NCBI GenBank assembly: GCA_002729015.1
Contig: PBVO01000126.1
Coordinates: 25,084 to 38,755 of the forward strand
DNA from: Candidatus Poribacteria bacterium
GTDB taxonomy: Bacteria > Poribacteria > WGA-4E > UBA9662
DNA length: 13,672 nucleotides
Direction: 5' to 3'
Part shown: positions 6,867 to 13,579 of the stretch, piece by piece
How positions within the stretch are numbered: position 1 is the stretch's first letter
Layout of the letters: the number at the start of each line of letters is the position of its first letter
Translations under genes and position numbers: made by a program
Notes under the pieces: model-generated
The model's input: only the letters and a program-made list of their open reading frames with translations
Told to the model about the DNA's origin: nothing
Database searches by the model: none

Positions 6867-8750
6867 TTAAAATAGAAATCTGTATGTTGGTTGTTCCAAT
6901 ATAATTCCCAGCAAGCTCCAAATTGCACCCCCTGTAAACTCTCCTAATATAATCCCCAAGAATAGGGGGATAGCAGACCGATGCCAGCTGATTCCACCAT
7001 ATTTCAGCACAATCCATTTAAGCAACCAGCCGATGAAAATTGACCCTATCATTGGATTGATGGCCCAACTGCCCGAAATTGCGTATCCAACGGGGTGAAG
7101 ATTCCACCATAAAAATCGTATTCTCAACAATGAGAGTAATATCGTGCCAAAAAATCCAAAGACAGCAAAACCTACAGCTGGTGCATCAGTCTCTGGCATG
7201 TTAGTCAACCATCCCTCCAATCGTTGGAAAGCTTCCGTACCGAACCAGGACATAGAACCATTCTGATAAGAAAGGGTTACAAAAGCTACAAATGAGGCTA
7301 CTGCTCCTAAAAAAGAAGCTAGTAACATCAATAAGGTTAAACGGGCTAATGGGCTACCAACCATCTCCGCAATTTTGAATCCTTCCAATTGGTGTGGCAT
7401 GGTATGTGATCTATGTGCTCGGTTTAAGACGTAAAGATAAGTGAATCCTACCAGATTGGTTACTCCAATACGTCTAACTCCTAGAATACTGGGCAACATT
7501 TCATCTGGCCCAACCCAATGTAGGTCGTGAACCGGTGAACCGAGTTCAGCCCTTAATCTGGTAATAGCTATACCAATAGCAAACCATATAATAAAAAAAG
7601 CGATAATAATCCCGATTGACATTCGCATTCTCAGGCAAAATATCACTATGAAGATCATTCCGATTATCAAACCAATGAGAGGAGCCGTATAGGACACTTT
7701 TTTCTGATCCACAGAGGACGTTGGATTGAAGGTTTGTTCCAGAACCTTCTTAAGGTGGTGTCTACTCATCCATAGAGCGAATACACACAGGCCTAAATAA
7801 GCCCCATGTGACTGCTCTGGCTCATAAGGAAAACGTGGCCAACTTTTCATCCCCAGGATTGCTCCGAGTAGCCGTTCTAGTCGCCAAATGATCCAAAAAA
7901 CCCAGCAAGAGAAAGACAAATCCAATGGAATAAAGAAAGAAAGTCCAACGCCAAAAGGGAAGACTGCTAGAGGACTCCAGCCAATAGCATTCCAAGGACG
8001 CTCAGTTAGTAGTAGCTGTAGATCATACAATTTTCCCCCTAGGCTGGGTAAATGTGGAAACAAAAAATTGAGGCCGTTGATCATATTGATGGTAATGCCT
8101 AGAGTAAAGCCCAACCACATTAAGGGAGATCTGAAGAAATGGCCCTTACTCTGGGTCATTTCCACTGGTAGTTGAATTATGGGATAACTCAGTCGTTCTG
8201 ACTCAACCCACTGTTTACGCAGAATGGAATTGAGGCACAACATCATCAGGTGAAGGACAAGCAGTAATAGGCTCCACCAGAGAATGATAGGCAACCAAGC
8301 AAACAAATTGGGTCGTTTGTAAAAAGTCGAAAATCCTTGATAATAATCTTTTAGGACATACTTATCGCTGATGGATAGCCAAGTTGGTATGTAATGGTGA
8401 AATAGATTAACCCAGTCGTTTTCGGGCGTTGCGAACCAATTGGCATGCCCGATTAATGGGACCATTACCATCATTCGGTCGACCCCGGCTAAACTTGAAC
8501 CAACCGAGATACAAGTGTAAATAGTCAAGAGTTCGATACGGTTGAAAATAGGTTGATTTCGTTGTCCTGAACCAAAGAGTTGGTTTATCAGAATCAAAAC
8601 CAAGATGGAAAAAATAGCGTTAAAATAGAGTGAAACTTGGGTCGGGCTAACACCGCCATTGAATAGTGTTGCCGCTATCCACCAGCAATTAATTGGAACG
8701 AGTACTGTTATTAATACGACTGTTAACCATCGAATACGGGAATGATGCAT
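6867..8750 (-). CDS. DUF6785/DUF6784 family polytopic membrane protein
   Basis: This 627-residue protein has roughly a dozen hydrophobic segments, the size and pattern of DUF6785 (N-terminal and central) plus DUF6784 (C-terminal) proteins found in Poribacteria, Planctomycetes and Armatimonadetes-like genomes. Landmarks are WVESERLSYPIIQLPVEM (181-198), FPYEPEQSHGAYLG (307-320) with W-M-S-R-H-H-L-K-K shortly after, RAELGSPVHDLHWVGPDEM (400-418) followed by GVRRIG, and the C-terminal block HPVGYAISGSW (552-562) to PLFLGIILGEFTGGAIW (594-610). It should sit in the inner membrane. The layout recalls transporters of the oligopeptide-transporter type, but no substrate or mechanism is established. 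No strong ribosome site is seen; GAAGAAG directly abuts the ATG. A C-terminal fragment of a second member lies at 12816-13037. Confidence 0.85.
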   Translation of the reverse strand: MHHSRIRWLTVVLITVLVPINCWWIAATLFNGGVSPTQVSLYFNAIFSILVLILINQLFGSGQRNQPIFNRIELLTIYTCISVGSSLAGVDRMMVMVPLIGHANWFATPENDWVNLFHHYIPTWLSISDKYVLKDYYQGFSTFYKRPNLFAWLPIILWWSLLLLVLHLMMLCLNSILRKQWVESERLSYPIIQLPVEMTQSKGHFFRSPLMWLGFTLGITINMINGLNFLFPHLPSLGGKLYDLQLLLTERPWNAIGWSPLAVFPFGVGLSFFIPLDLSFSCWVFWIIWRLERLLGAILGMKSWPRFPYEPEQSHGAYLGLCVFALWMSRHHLKKVLEQTFNPTSSVDQKKVSYTAPLIGLIIGMIFIVIFCLRMRMSIGIIIAFFIIWFAIGIAITRLRAELGSPVHDLHWVGPDEMLPSILGVRRIGVTNLVGFTYLYVLNRAHRSHTMPHQLEGFKIAEMVGSPLARLTLLMLLASFLGAVASFVAFVTLSYQNGSMSWFGTEAFQRLEGWLTNMPETDAPAVGFAVFGFFGTILLSLLRIRFLWWNLHPVGYAISGSWAINPMIGSIFIGWLLKWIVLKYGGISWHRSAIPLFLGIILGEFTGGAIWSLLGIILEQPTYRFLF

Positions 8751-9069
8751 CTTCTTCGGGTTAAATTTACTGTAAAAACTCAGGACAAATCTGATTAGAA
8801 GGGGGTGAGAAGCAAACTAAAGTGTAACAAGAAATTAGTATCTACATACACATGGATTGCGTAAGATTACATTGATTTGTAAACAGATCTACTCCAGCAG
8901 TTTCCCAAATTTTTACGGAAAAACTAGGGAGGCCTTACTAGCTTGGTCCTTCTGTTTGGCAGGTCCGTGCACTCTTATCTCACAATTTCCTGATTCCGTC
9001 AAGACACAAAACTTTTTTCGCTGCTCCTGAGTTTGTTATTTAAAATGAAGTTATATCTTTTACTTGAGG

Positions 9070-9086
9070 TTGGTCAACTCGACCAA
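9070..9086. repeat. Small perfect hairpin TTGGTC-aactc-GACCAA
   Basis: TTGGTC (9070-9075) and GACCAA (9081-9086) form a six-pair stem with a five-base loop, 31 bp left of the 14-bp inverted repeat. No T-run follows. Its role is unknown. Confidence 0.25.
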
Positions 9087-9117
9087 TGGTTAAAAATTAT
9101 CCATATGATTATGAGTC

Positions 9118-9273
9118 TGGTTGATAGAAATAACAATTTTTCGCACTGATAATGAATCCATACTTGTGTACAATTTAACTCATCTCATTTTGTCAACAAA
9201 AAAGTAGTCTTTGCCTTCAGTTCTAATAGAGTGCTCTCCCTTCTGCTGAAGAATTGATAATTTCTATCAACCA
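9118..9273. repeat. 156-bp interval bounded by 14-bp perfect inverted repeats
   Basis: TGGTTGATAGAAAT (9118-9131) and its exact reverse complement ATTTCTATCAACCA (9260-9273) enclose 128 bp of non-coding sequence. This could be a long-range stem of a small RNA, a miniature inverted-repeat element, or the footprint of an excised element. No target-site duplication is visible in the immediate flanks (GAGTC on the left, ATCTC on the right), which weakens the transposon reading. Confidence 0.4.
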
Positions 9274-9349
9274 ATCTCTTGGTGCTCTGTAGTTCTTCTA
9301 AAGCCTTTTTGAGCTAACTAATCTTTTCCTGTGCGTAAAACCTTCACCT

Positions 9350-9378
9350 TTGACTATTATTTTTTTATTGTATATTAT
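9350..9378 (+). promoter_or_regulatory. Sigma70-like promoter for the CBM9-like gene
   Basis: TTGACT (9350-9355) and TATTAT (9373-9378) each match five of six consensus bases, with an ideal 17-bp spacer. Transcription would begin near 9385, leaving a leader of about 140 bases before the ATG at 9526. Confidence 0.5.
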
Positions 9379-9525
9379 CTATTGGATATTCAGAATTTAA
9401 CAATCTGTAAACGAACGGAACTCCACAAAACCACAACAAGTTTTGCCCAATTTATCATAAAAAACACCTCGTTGTATTTTGTGTATATGCCATTCAATAC
9501 TTATTAAGTGAGGATAAATATTTTT

Positions 9526-10254
9526 ATGTATACTTTTTTTCGAAACCATATTTCTCAATTGTTCATTTTCTTTTTTACAATTTTTTTATTTTCAGCTGAA
9601 GCCATCGGATTTAATGTTGACATTGATGGTGCCTTGGATGAGGCTGCTTACAAAAAAGTACCACCACTTAATAGCGCAACAAATATTGGTGTACTCTACC
9701 TTGTCCCTATGAAGGATGAATTATATATCGGAGCAGAAGTCAAAGACGCCAAGATCAATGTAGTCAATCCACAGAAATTCTGGGAAGGTAGCGGTATCGA
9801 AATTTGGTTTGATTGGGGAAATGAAGGAAACGCAACATTTGACAAGAACGATCAGCAATTCTGGTTTGTTCCAGTCAAAGGAAAAGGAAAAGAAGGTTAT
9901 GCTGGTCAATGGCATCGAGCACAAGACAATATTAAAGCTACTATTTATGATTATGCTAATGAAGGCGATTTAGTCGACATGGCATTTGTTGTCGATAAAG
10001 GCCAGGGATATACTATCGAAGCTAGAATTGCAAAGAAAGCTATAGCTGGCTATAACCCCAATGCAACAATTGGTTTCACCTATTCTGTGGATAAAGGGGG
10101 GGCGAAGTTTCAGTGGGACAAAAAGAATTGTGCTAATGGTTTTTGGGAAAATCCCAGTATGTGGCCAGATTTGGAACTTTCTGAAATTCTCTCAGTTGAT
10201 GTCGCGAATAAATTGCCCATTCGTTGGGGAAATCTAAAGTTGGGGTTACAGTAA
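9526..10254 (+). CDS. Secreted stand-alone CBM9-like (DOMON-type) carbohydrate-binding protein
   Basis: This 242-residue exported protein consists of a signal peptide (MYTFFRNH, hydrophobic core about 9-24, probable cleavage after AEA at 26) plus one beta-sandwich domain. The domain matches the family 9 carbohydrate-binding pattern: NVDIDGALDEAAYKKVP near 30-46, DELYIGAEVKDAKI (64-77), the hallmark FWEGSGIEIWFDWG (85-98), GYTIEARIAKKAI (161-173) and TIGFTYSVDKGG. These modules usually bind sugar ends or heme when attached to enzymes or cytochromes; no enzyme, CxxCH heme site or anchor is present here. I chose the ATG at 9526 because GAGGA at 9510-9514 is then its ribosome site. The in-frame GTG at 9508 overlaps that site and has no ribosome site of its own, and using it would place a less typical MRINIF before the signal. 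Confidence 0.75.
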   Translation: MYTFFRNHISQLFIFFFTIFLFSAEAIGFNVDIDGALDEAAYKKVPPLNSATNIGVLYLVPMKDELYIGAEVKDAKINVVNPQKFWEGSGIEIWFDWGNEGNATFDKNDQQFWFVPVKGKGKEGYAGQWHRAQDNIKATIYDYANEGDLVDMAFVVDKGQGYTIEARIAKKAIAGYNPNATIGFTYSVDKGGAKFQWDKKNCANGFWENPSMWPDLELSEILSVDVANKLPIRWGNLKLGLQ

Positions 10255-10350
10255 AAATCCCAATTAGAATCTAAATGTCTAAGTATGTCAATTCTGTCTG
10301 GAAATTGCACAAAGGCATGGGATTTGTTTATCCGGTAATAATCTATTGCG

Positions 10351-10378
10351 TGTCTGGTTGAAAAATTCGAACCAGATA
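10351..10378. repeat. Hairpin downstream of the CBM9-like gene
   Basis: TCTGGTT (10353-10359) pairs exactly with AACCAGA (10370-10376). The stem extends inward by GAA/TTC with one bulged G and outward by a wobble and an A-T pair. It begins 97 bp after the CBM9-like stop codon. There is no T-run, so it may be an mRNA 3' stabiliser rather than a terminator. Confidence 0.35.
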
Positions 10379-10464
10379 ACTTGTCTCTGAATGACATCTT
10401 GTCGCAAGTTGTAAGAAATATAATTGAAAAGAAAAAAGTAACCTTGATTGAGTTAAAATATATA

Positions 10465-10514
10465 AAAGAGGCCTAGGGTTGGGTGCACTAGAAGAGTTGG
10501 CCCCTTTCTTTTTT
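10465..10514 (+). terminator. Terminator-like hairpin with T-run
   Basis: AAAGAGGCC (10465-10473) pairs with GGCCCCTTT (10499-10507) with one mismatch. The stem is followed by C and six or so Ts (10509-10514). The 25-base loop is large and the stem is 210 bp from the preceding stop codon, so it is a candidate only. Confidence 0.35.
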
Positions 10515-10516
10515 CG

Positions 10517-10544
10517 CATGTAGATCATAGTGAGAATCTACATG
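10517..10544. repeat. 9-bp perfect inverted repeat CATGTAGAT/ATCTACATG
   Basis: CATGTAGAT (10517-10525) and ATCTACATG (10536-10544) are exact reverse complements with a ten-base spacer. The half-site centres are about 19 bp apart, near two helical turns, which suits a dimeric DNA-binding protein. It directly follows the terminator-like hairpin. Confidence 0.35.
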
Positions 10545-11080
10545 TTAAATTGAGAACGTTATATAAGAACGGTTTAAGAAAAAATTAAGGTTATTTCTGA
10601 TTATCTAAGGAGCTGAAAAGATAGGAATTCTCTAGTTTAGGTTTCTAATCAGATTTTTTTATTTGTTGCAATCACCATCTTTACTATTCTCTGTCGGTGC
10701 TCAATTTCACCTCAAATTATGAACAATAGAACAGGCCTAAAAACAAATCTCTTTTCAGCTGGTGCATCCTATTGACGAGTCCTACTAGCGTTAAACTAGT
10801 TCTAAGCCTTTAATTGATGGGTTCAAATTTGGATATTCGCCTGAGAGAAGAAATCAAACTTTGGAAGGATAGAAGGATAGTGTGCTCAGGTCTATGGCGT
10901 CTTAGAATCGGTACGATAATCTTCCGATAATTCGTAGTCCCTGATAGATAGACGGGGCCTTCAAGAGCATCAGACTTCAATCCATTTCAGTTACAAAATC
11001 ACCTGCCCTTCTTTGACACTACTAATCATTACAAACATCATATCACAACGGCCGTGGACTGTTCCGAATGAAGAGTTCAT

Positions 11081-11251
11081 ATGTATTCGACGACCGAACT
11101 CAGTCATAACTACTATGCTGGCAAACTTGATGGTCTATTCTTTGACATTCTGTGGACAAATGGAACTATCGATTATCAATACATAAGCAAGAACGGTTCA
11201 GTGAATCAAGTGGATGTCATTTGGTTGACAGTCACAATTTTTAGCTTATAA
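11081..11251 (+). CDS. Possible 56-residue ORF upstream of the methyltransferase
   Basis: The open frame begins at an ATG with only a weak GAAGAG upstream and ends nine bases before the methyltransferase ATG. The product is polar with a hydrophobic end (IWLTVTIFSL) and no family signature that I recognise. A strong promoter for the next gene lies inside its 3' end. It could be a small leader peptide or chance. Confidence 0.15.
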   Translation: MYSTTELSHNYYAGKLDGLFFDILWTNGTIDYQYISKNGSVNQVDVIWLTVTIFSL

Positions 11252-11252
11252 G
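11225..11252 (+). promoter_or_regulatory. Strong sigma70-like promoter abutting the methyltransferase start
   Basis: TTGACA (11225-11230, perfect consensus) and TATAAG (11247-11252, five of six) are separated by 16 bp. The -10 box ends only eight bases before the ATG at 11261. Transcription would start at or next to the start codon, giving an almost leaderless mRNA. The ribosome-site-like AAGGAA (11250-11255) overlaps the -10 box. Confidence 0.5.
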
Positions 11253-11260
11253 GAAAATTT

Positions 11261-12019
11261 ATGTATCAGAAAGAAGTAGAGGAAACTCGTTGTTTGTGGA
11301 ACAAACTGGCTGACGACTGGTTGATTCAAGTTGGGGATGAAGGAGACCGTAATCGTATCCTAAATTCTGATCCAGTTTTATGGGAATTTGCAGGGATGGT
11401 AGATGGATTAAAAGTAATCGATGCTGGATGCGGTACAGGCTATTTGGCTAATAAGCTACACCAACTGGGAGCAAAAGTCATTGGTGTTGATTTTTCTATC
11501 CGAATGCTGGAGATTGCGGGAAGTCGTTATCCAAATATTGATTTCCGACTAGATGATTGTTGCCAACTTAGTACAGTGAGTGATGAAGAATTCGATTTGT
11601 TGATTTCTAACTATGTACTGATGGACATGCCTGATTTAGATGGGGAAGTTGACTCATTTTACCGAGTGTTGAAACCAAAAGGGGTTGCTATTATAGTCTT
11701 TTCACATCCTTGCTTCGATGTTGGGAATTCAGAAAGTCTGGAAGGAGGTACCCGTCGTACTTTCACGTGGGAACATCCCTACTTTGAGATTGGAAGGCGT
11801 GTTGACAAACCTTGGTCCCATTTTACGGACGAGTTCATCTGGTTTCACCGACCACTCTCAGACTACTTTAAATCCTTTAAGAGGGCTGGTTTTTTAATAG
11901 AAGATTTTGAAGAACCCAGGATCCAGGAAGACAAATATCACTTGGTAAAAGATGAGAGAAAATTAAGCCAATTAAGTAGTTGGCCTTATTCAGTCGTCTT
12001 CAAATTGAACAAAACATAA
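11261..12019 (+). CDS. Class I SAM-dependent methyltransferase (Methyltransf_11-like)
   Basis: This is a cytosolic 252-residue protein. The AdoMet-binding Rossmann core is clear: motif I VIDAGCGTG (52-60), VIGVDFS with acidic D77 at the end of strand two, LDDCCQL near 97-103, FDLLISNYVLMDMPD (111-125) and VLKPKGVAIIVFSHPCFD (136-153). The C-terminal part, rich in aromatic residues (YFEIGRR, FIWFHRPLSDYFKSF), probably forms the substrate lid. The acceptor cannot be predicted; it is not an ArsM arsenite methyltransferase, because the cysteine motifs of that family are missing. AAGGAAAA precedes the ATG, but a consensus-like promoter overlaps it. It stands alone, with no partner gene on either side. 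Confidence 0.9.
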   Translation: MYQKEVEETRCLWNKLADDWLIQVGDEGDRNRILNSDPVLWEFAGMVDGLKVIDAGCGTGYLANKLHQLGAKVIGVDFSIRMLEIAGSRYPNIDFRLDDCCQLSTVSDEEFDLLISNYVLMDMPDLDGEVDSFYRVLKPKGVAIIVFSHPCFDVGNSESLEGGTRRTFTWEHPYFEIGRRVDKPWSHFTDEFIWFHRPLSDYFKSFKRAGFLIEDFEEPRIQEDKYHLVKDERKLSQLSSWPYSVVFKLNKT

Positions 12020-12118
12020 GACCTGAAATCCAAATCTATAAAATTCGAACTAGTTTTTTACTGAACTTGTGAAACTTGGTTGAAAGGCAGCTAATACAAA
12101 TAGGATGGACATTATTAA

Positions 12119-12343
12119 CAGCTCAAACTCTCCTTCTTCCCCCTAGTATTTCAAATTCCAATAATATATACTCGTTGGCCAGGCCATAAAATTTCTGTTA
12201 TCGCCAATTTTAATTTGGGGGCAATAAATAATTTTATTCAAGCCTTGGATACCTACGCAGCAACACGATTAAAACCCACTGATCTGGGTAGTCATTATGG
12301 CTTACTGCTATTTTTTAGAAGTCTCTTCAATTCGTTTCTATGA
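12119..12343 (+). pseudogene. Probable C-terminal remnant of a beta-lactamase-like serine hydrolase
   Basis: One frame is open from 12119 to a TGA at 12341-12343 without a credible start or ribosome site. From about 12152 it reads IPIIYTRWPGHKISVIANF, then NLGAINNFIQALDTYAATRLK. This resembles the C-terminal end of class C beta-lactamase/CubicO-type serine hydrolases, where an R-(F/W)-P-x-x-x-x-S-V-I strand is followed by L-A-N and a final helix. The catalytic S-x-x-K and Y-x-N regions are absent. The fragment overlaps the region just upstream of the DUF2007 start, in a different frame. The assignment rests on one short block, so it is tentative. Confidence 0.35.
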
Positions 12344-12404
12344 TAACAAATCGATGGGTCGACTCCTGCCAAGACGAACGAAAATGAAGAACAGAGAAGA
12401 ATCT

Positions 12405-12719
12405 ATGAGCTACGAACCTCACAAGACATCGGCAACACGAACAATAGACGATAATTTAGATTATGTGGACTGGCAACTTGTCTATACCATTTCTGATCCG
12501 GTTAATCGCCAAATTATTTTGGATGCCTTAGAAGGTGCTAACGTCCGGACAATTTTGAAATCCCACGATAACGATGCTTATGGTGGGATTCTTGACCACA
12601 GATTTGCGCCAGGTTGCGGACAGATTCTAGTCGCACGTCAAGAAATCGAATTGGCCTCCGAAATCATAGCCGAGCTACTCGGCTCGTTATCATTGACTAA
12701 TTCTTACCTTGATGAGTAA
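12405..12719 (+). CDS. DUF2007-domain protein
   Basis: The 104-residue product is soluble, with no signal peptide. From residue 23 it reads WQLVYTISDPVNRQIILDALEGANVRTIL, then a loop with GGILDHRF, and finally GQILVARQEIELASEIIAELLG (72-93). This is the ferredoxin-like order of DUF2007, a small family once labelled 'putative signal transducing protein', whose function is unknown. The frame is open back to an ATG at 12297, but the stretch before 12405 looks non-native and overlaps the serine hydrolase remnant. The ATG at 12405 is preceded by GAGAAGA, and MSYEPHK is a natural N-terminus. An alternative ATG at 12384 would add seven residues. No neighbour explains its role. Confidence 0.65.
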   Translation: MSYEPHKTSATRTIDDNLDYVDWQLVYTISDPVNRQIILDALEGANVRTILKSHDNDAYGGILDHRFAPGCGQILVARQEIELASEIIAELLGSLSLTNSYLDE

Positions 12720-12815
12720 TCGGCGATGGATCTCGACTTGGTAATTGTTTAATAACGATATAGGTAAGGCAAGCCAAGACTCCACGGGCAAGAATTATCG
12801 GCTTGTAACGTTAAC

Positions 12816-13037
12816 ATGAAACGACAGACCTCAGGCTCCGGTTTAACGATACGAGCCTTACTGTTAGCGATGGTCGCCACCACTATAATCGCATTTTGGA
12901 CTCAACACAGTGATCGGACCTATCGAAAACTGTTGCCATTTTTCTTAGGACTCATTCTTGGCGATTTCTTCATGGGTGGGTTCTGGGGAGTAGTGGGCTG
13001 GTTCTCAGACCGACCAGGTTATATCTTCTTTCCATAA
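12816..13037 (+). pseudogene. C-terminal fragment of a second DUF6785/DUF6784 membrane protein
   Basis: The 73-codon open frame encodes RKLLPFFLGLILGDFFMGGFWGVVGWFSDRPGYIFFP, which aligns with the extreme C-terminus of the full-length protein at 6867-8750 (PLFLGIILGEFTGGAIWSLLG, then the Q-P-T-Y-R-F-L-F end). Shared positions include P-x-F-L-G-x-I-L-G-(D/E)-F, G-G-x-W and the final P-x-Y-x-F. The other 550 or so residues are missing, and no ribosome site precedes the ATG. I read it as a decayed paralogue. A short stand-alone membrane peptide is possible but less likely. Confidence 0.65.
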
Positions 13038-13152
13038 TTTGTACAAATGATAGACAGAAAATGGTTGCAAGACCGTTTCAAACTTGACTCGTACTGTAAC
13101 CCATTATATGATGCCACCACTGGGCTACTAGTCACATGGAGGAATTCATTGG

Positions 13153-13537
13153 ATGGCTCGAGTAGAACTAAGAAAAAATTGGTTTTTGGCTTTGGGATTG
13201 GTTCTTGTCTTTGACTATAGTTCACTTTCTGCCATCGCTTTTGAATGGGTCGTTACTCCACTTGGAGGCAAAGATAAGCGCTCAAGTCCTTATGAACCAG
13301 GCGATGTCCATTTTTTGGACAATGGCTTTATGACCTGAGCTACAGGTGGTGACATCTGGGGAGATAAGTTAGGTTGTACCCTATGTTCACCTTAAAAAGC
13401 CAATCAGCGGCAACTTTACCATCGTTTATACTATTGAAGAACATACGATTGTCCCTCCTACTGCTTGGAGTAAATGTGGGGTAATGGTGGCTCAGGAACT
13501 AGATATGGCAACAAGAATCTTGGGTAAATTTGCATGA
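13153..13537 (+). pseudogene. Broken secreted LamG/DUF1349-like protein gene (nonsense codon plus frameshift)
   Basis: A strong ribosome site (GGAGGA, 13138-13143) precedes an ATG. The first 61 codons encode a signal peptide (hydrophobic 12-28, ending SAIA) and FEWVVTPLGGKDKRSSPYEPGDVHFL. A TGA at 13336-13338 interrupts the frame, yet the same frame continues as ATGGDIWGDKLGCT. One extra C in the CCC at 13379-13381 then shifts the frame. Reading on in the +1 frame gives YVHLKKPISGNFTIVYTIEE, then TAWSKCGVMVAQELD, until TGA at 13535-13537. The order D-x-W, 'pISGnFTi' and 'WxKxGVMv' is typical of secreted concanavalin-like domains of the DUF1349 type, which usually run to about 200 residues. 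The distal part is missing. The sulfatase starts 42 bp later. Confidence 0.6.
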
Positions 13538-13579
13538 CTAAGCTAACCACAAAAGACCACAATGAGAGAAGGGTCATTT

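Larger units (their letters stand above)
8751..9525. other. 775-bp divergent intergenic region
   Basis: This stretch lies between the divergent DUF6785 and CBM9-like genes. No coding frame was recognised. It contains a TTGGTC/GACCAA hairpin (9070-9086), a 14-bp perfect inverted repeat spanning 156 bp (9118-9273) and a good sigma70-like promoter for the CBM9-like gene (9350-9378). The remainder shows nothing I can name. Confidence 0.6.
10255..11260. other. 1-kb intergenic region with hairpins, mostly unexplained
   Basis: No recognised gene lies here. Structured elements are hairpins at 10351-10378, 10465-10514 and 10517-10544, plus a tandem duplication of AAGGATAG (10864-10879). A 56-codon open frame at 11081-11251 ends just before the methyltransferase. 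The minus-strand open frames overlapping the left part (10110-10528) lack family signatures and ribosome sites and are considered chance. Confidence 0.5.

Noticed and set aside
6684..6875. 63-codon plus-strand open frame in the convergent gap
   Set aside because: It has no ribosome site, no family signature and low-complexity AT-driven composition, and it overlaps the end of the DUF6785 gene.
7888..8175. 95-codon plus-strand open frame inside the DUF6785 gene
   Set aside because: It is antisense to a well-supported membrane protein gene, and its lysine/proline-rich product resembles no family.
9508..9525. GTG start for the CBM9-like gene
   Set aside because: The GTG overlaps GAGGA, the best ribosome site for the ATG at 9526, and has no ribosome site of its own.
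10351..10378. TTCGAA flanked by a stem, reminiscent of a tRNA T-arm on the minus strand
   Set aside because: The stem-loop spacing does not fit a five-pair T-stem with a seven-base loop, and no acceptor or anticodon arm is found.
10110..10528. Two minus-strand open frames (95 and 61 codons) at the end of and after the CBM9-like gene
   Set aside because: No ribosome sites or recognisable domains; the first is largely antisense to the CBM9-like gene.
11261..12019. Arsenite methyltransferase (ArsM) partner for the ArsI-like gene
   Set aside because: The AdoMet core is generic Methyltransf_11, and the conserved cysteines of ArsM are absent.
13336..13338. TGA read through as a sense codon (recoded stop)
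   Set aside because: Other genes in the window end in TGA, no selenocysteine-type structure was noticed, and a frameshift nearby shows that the gene is simply broken.
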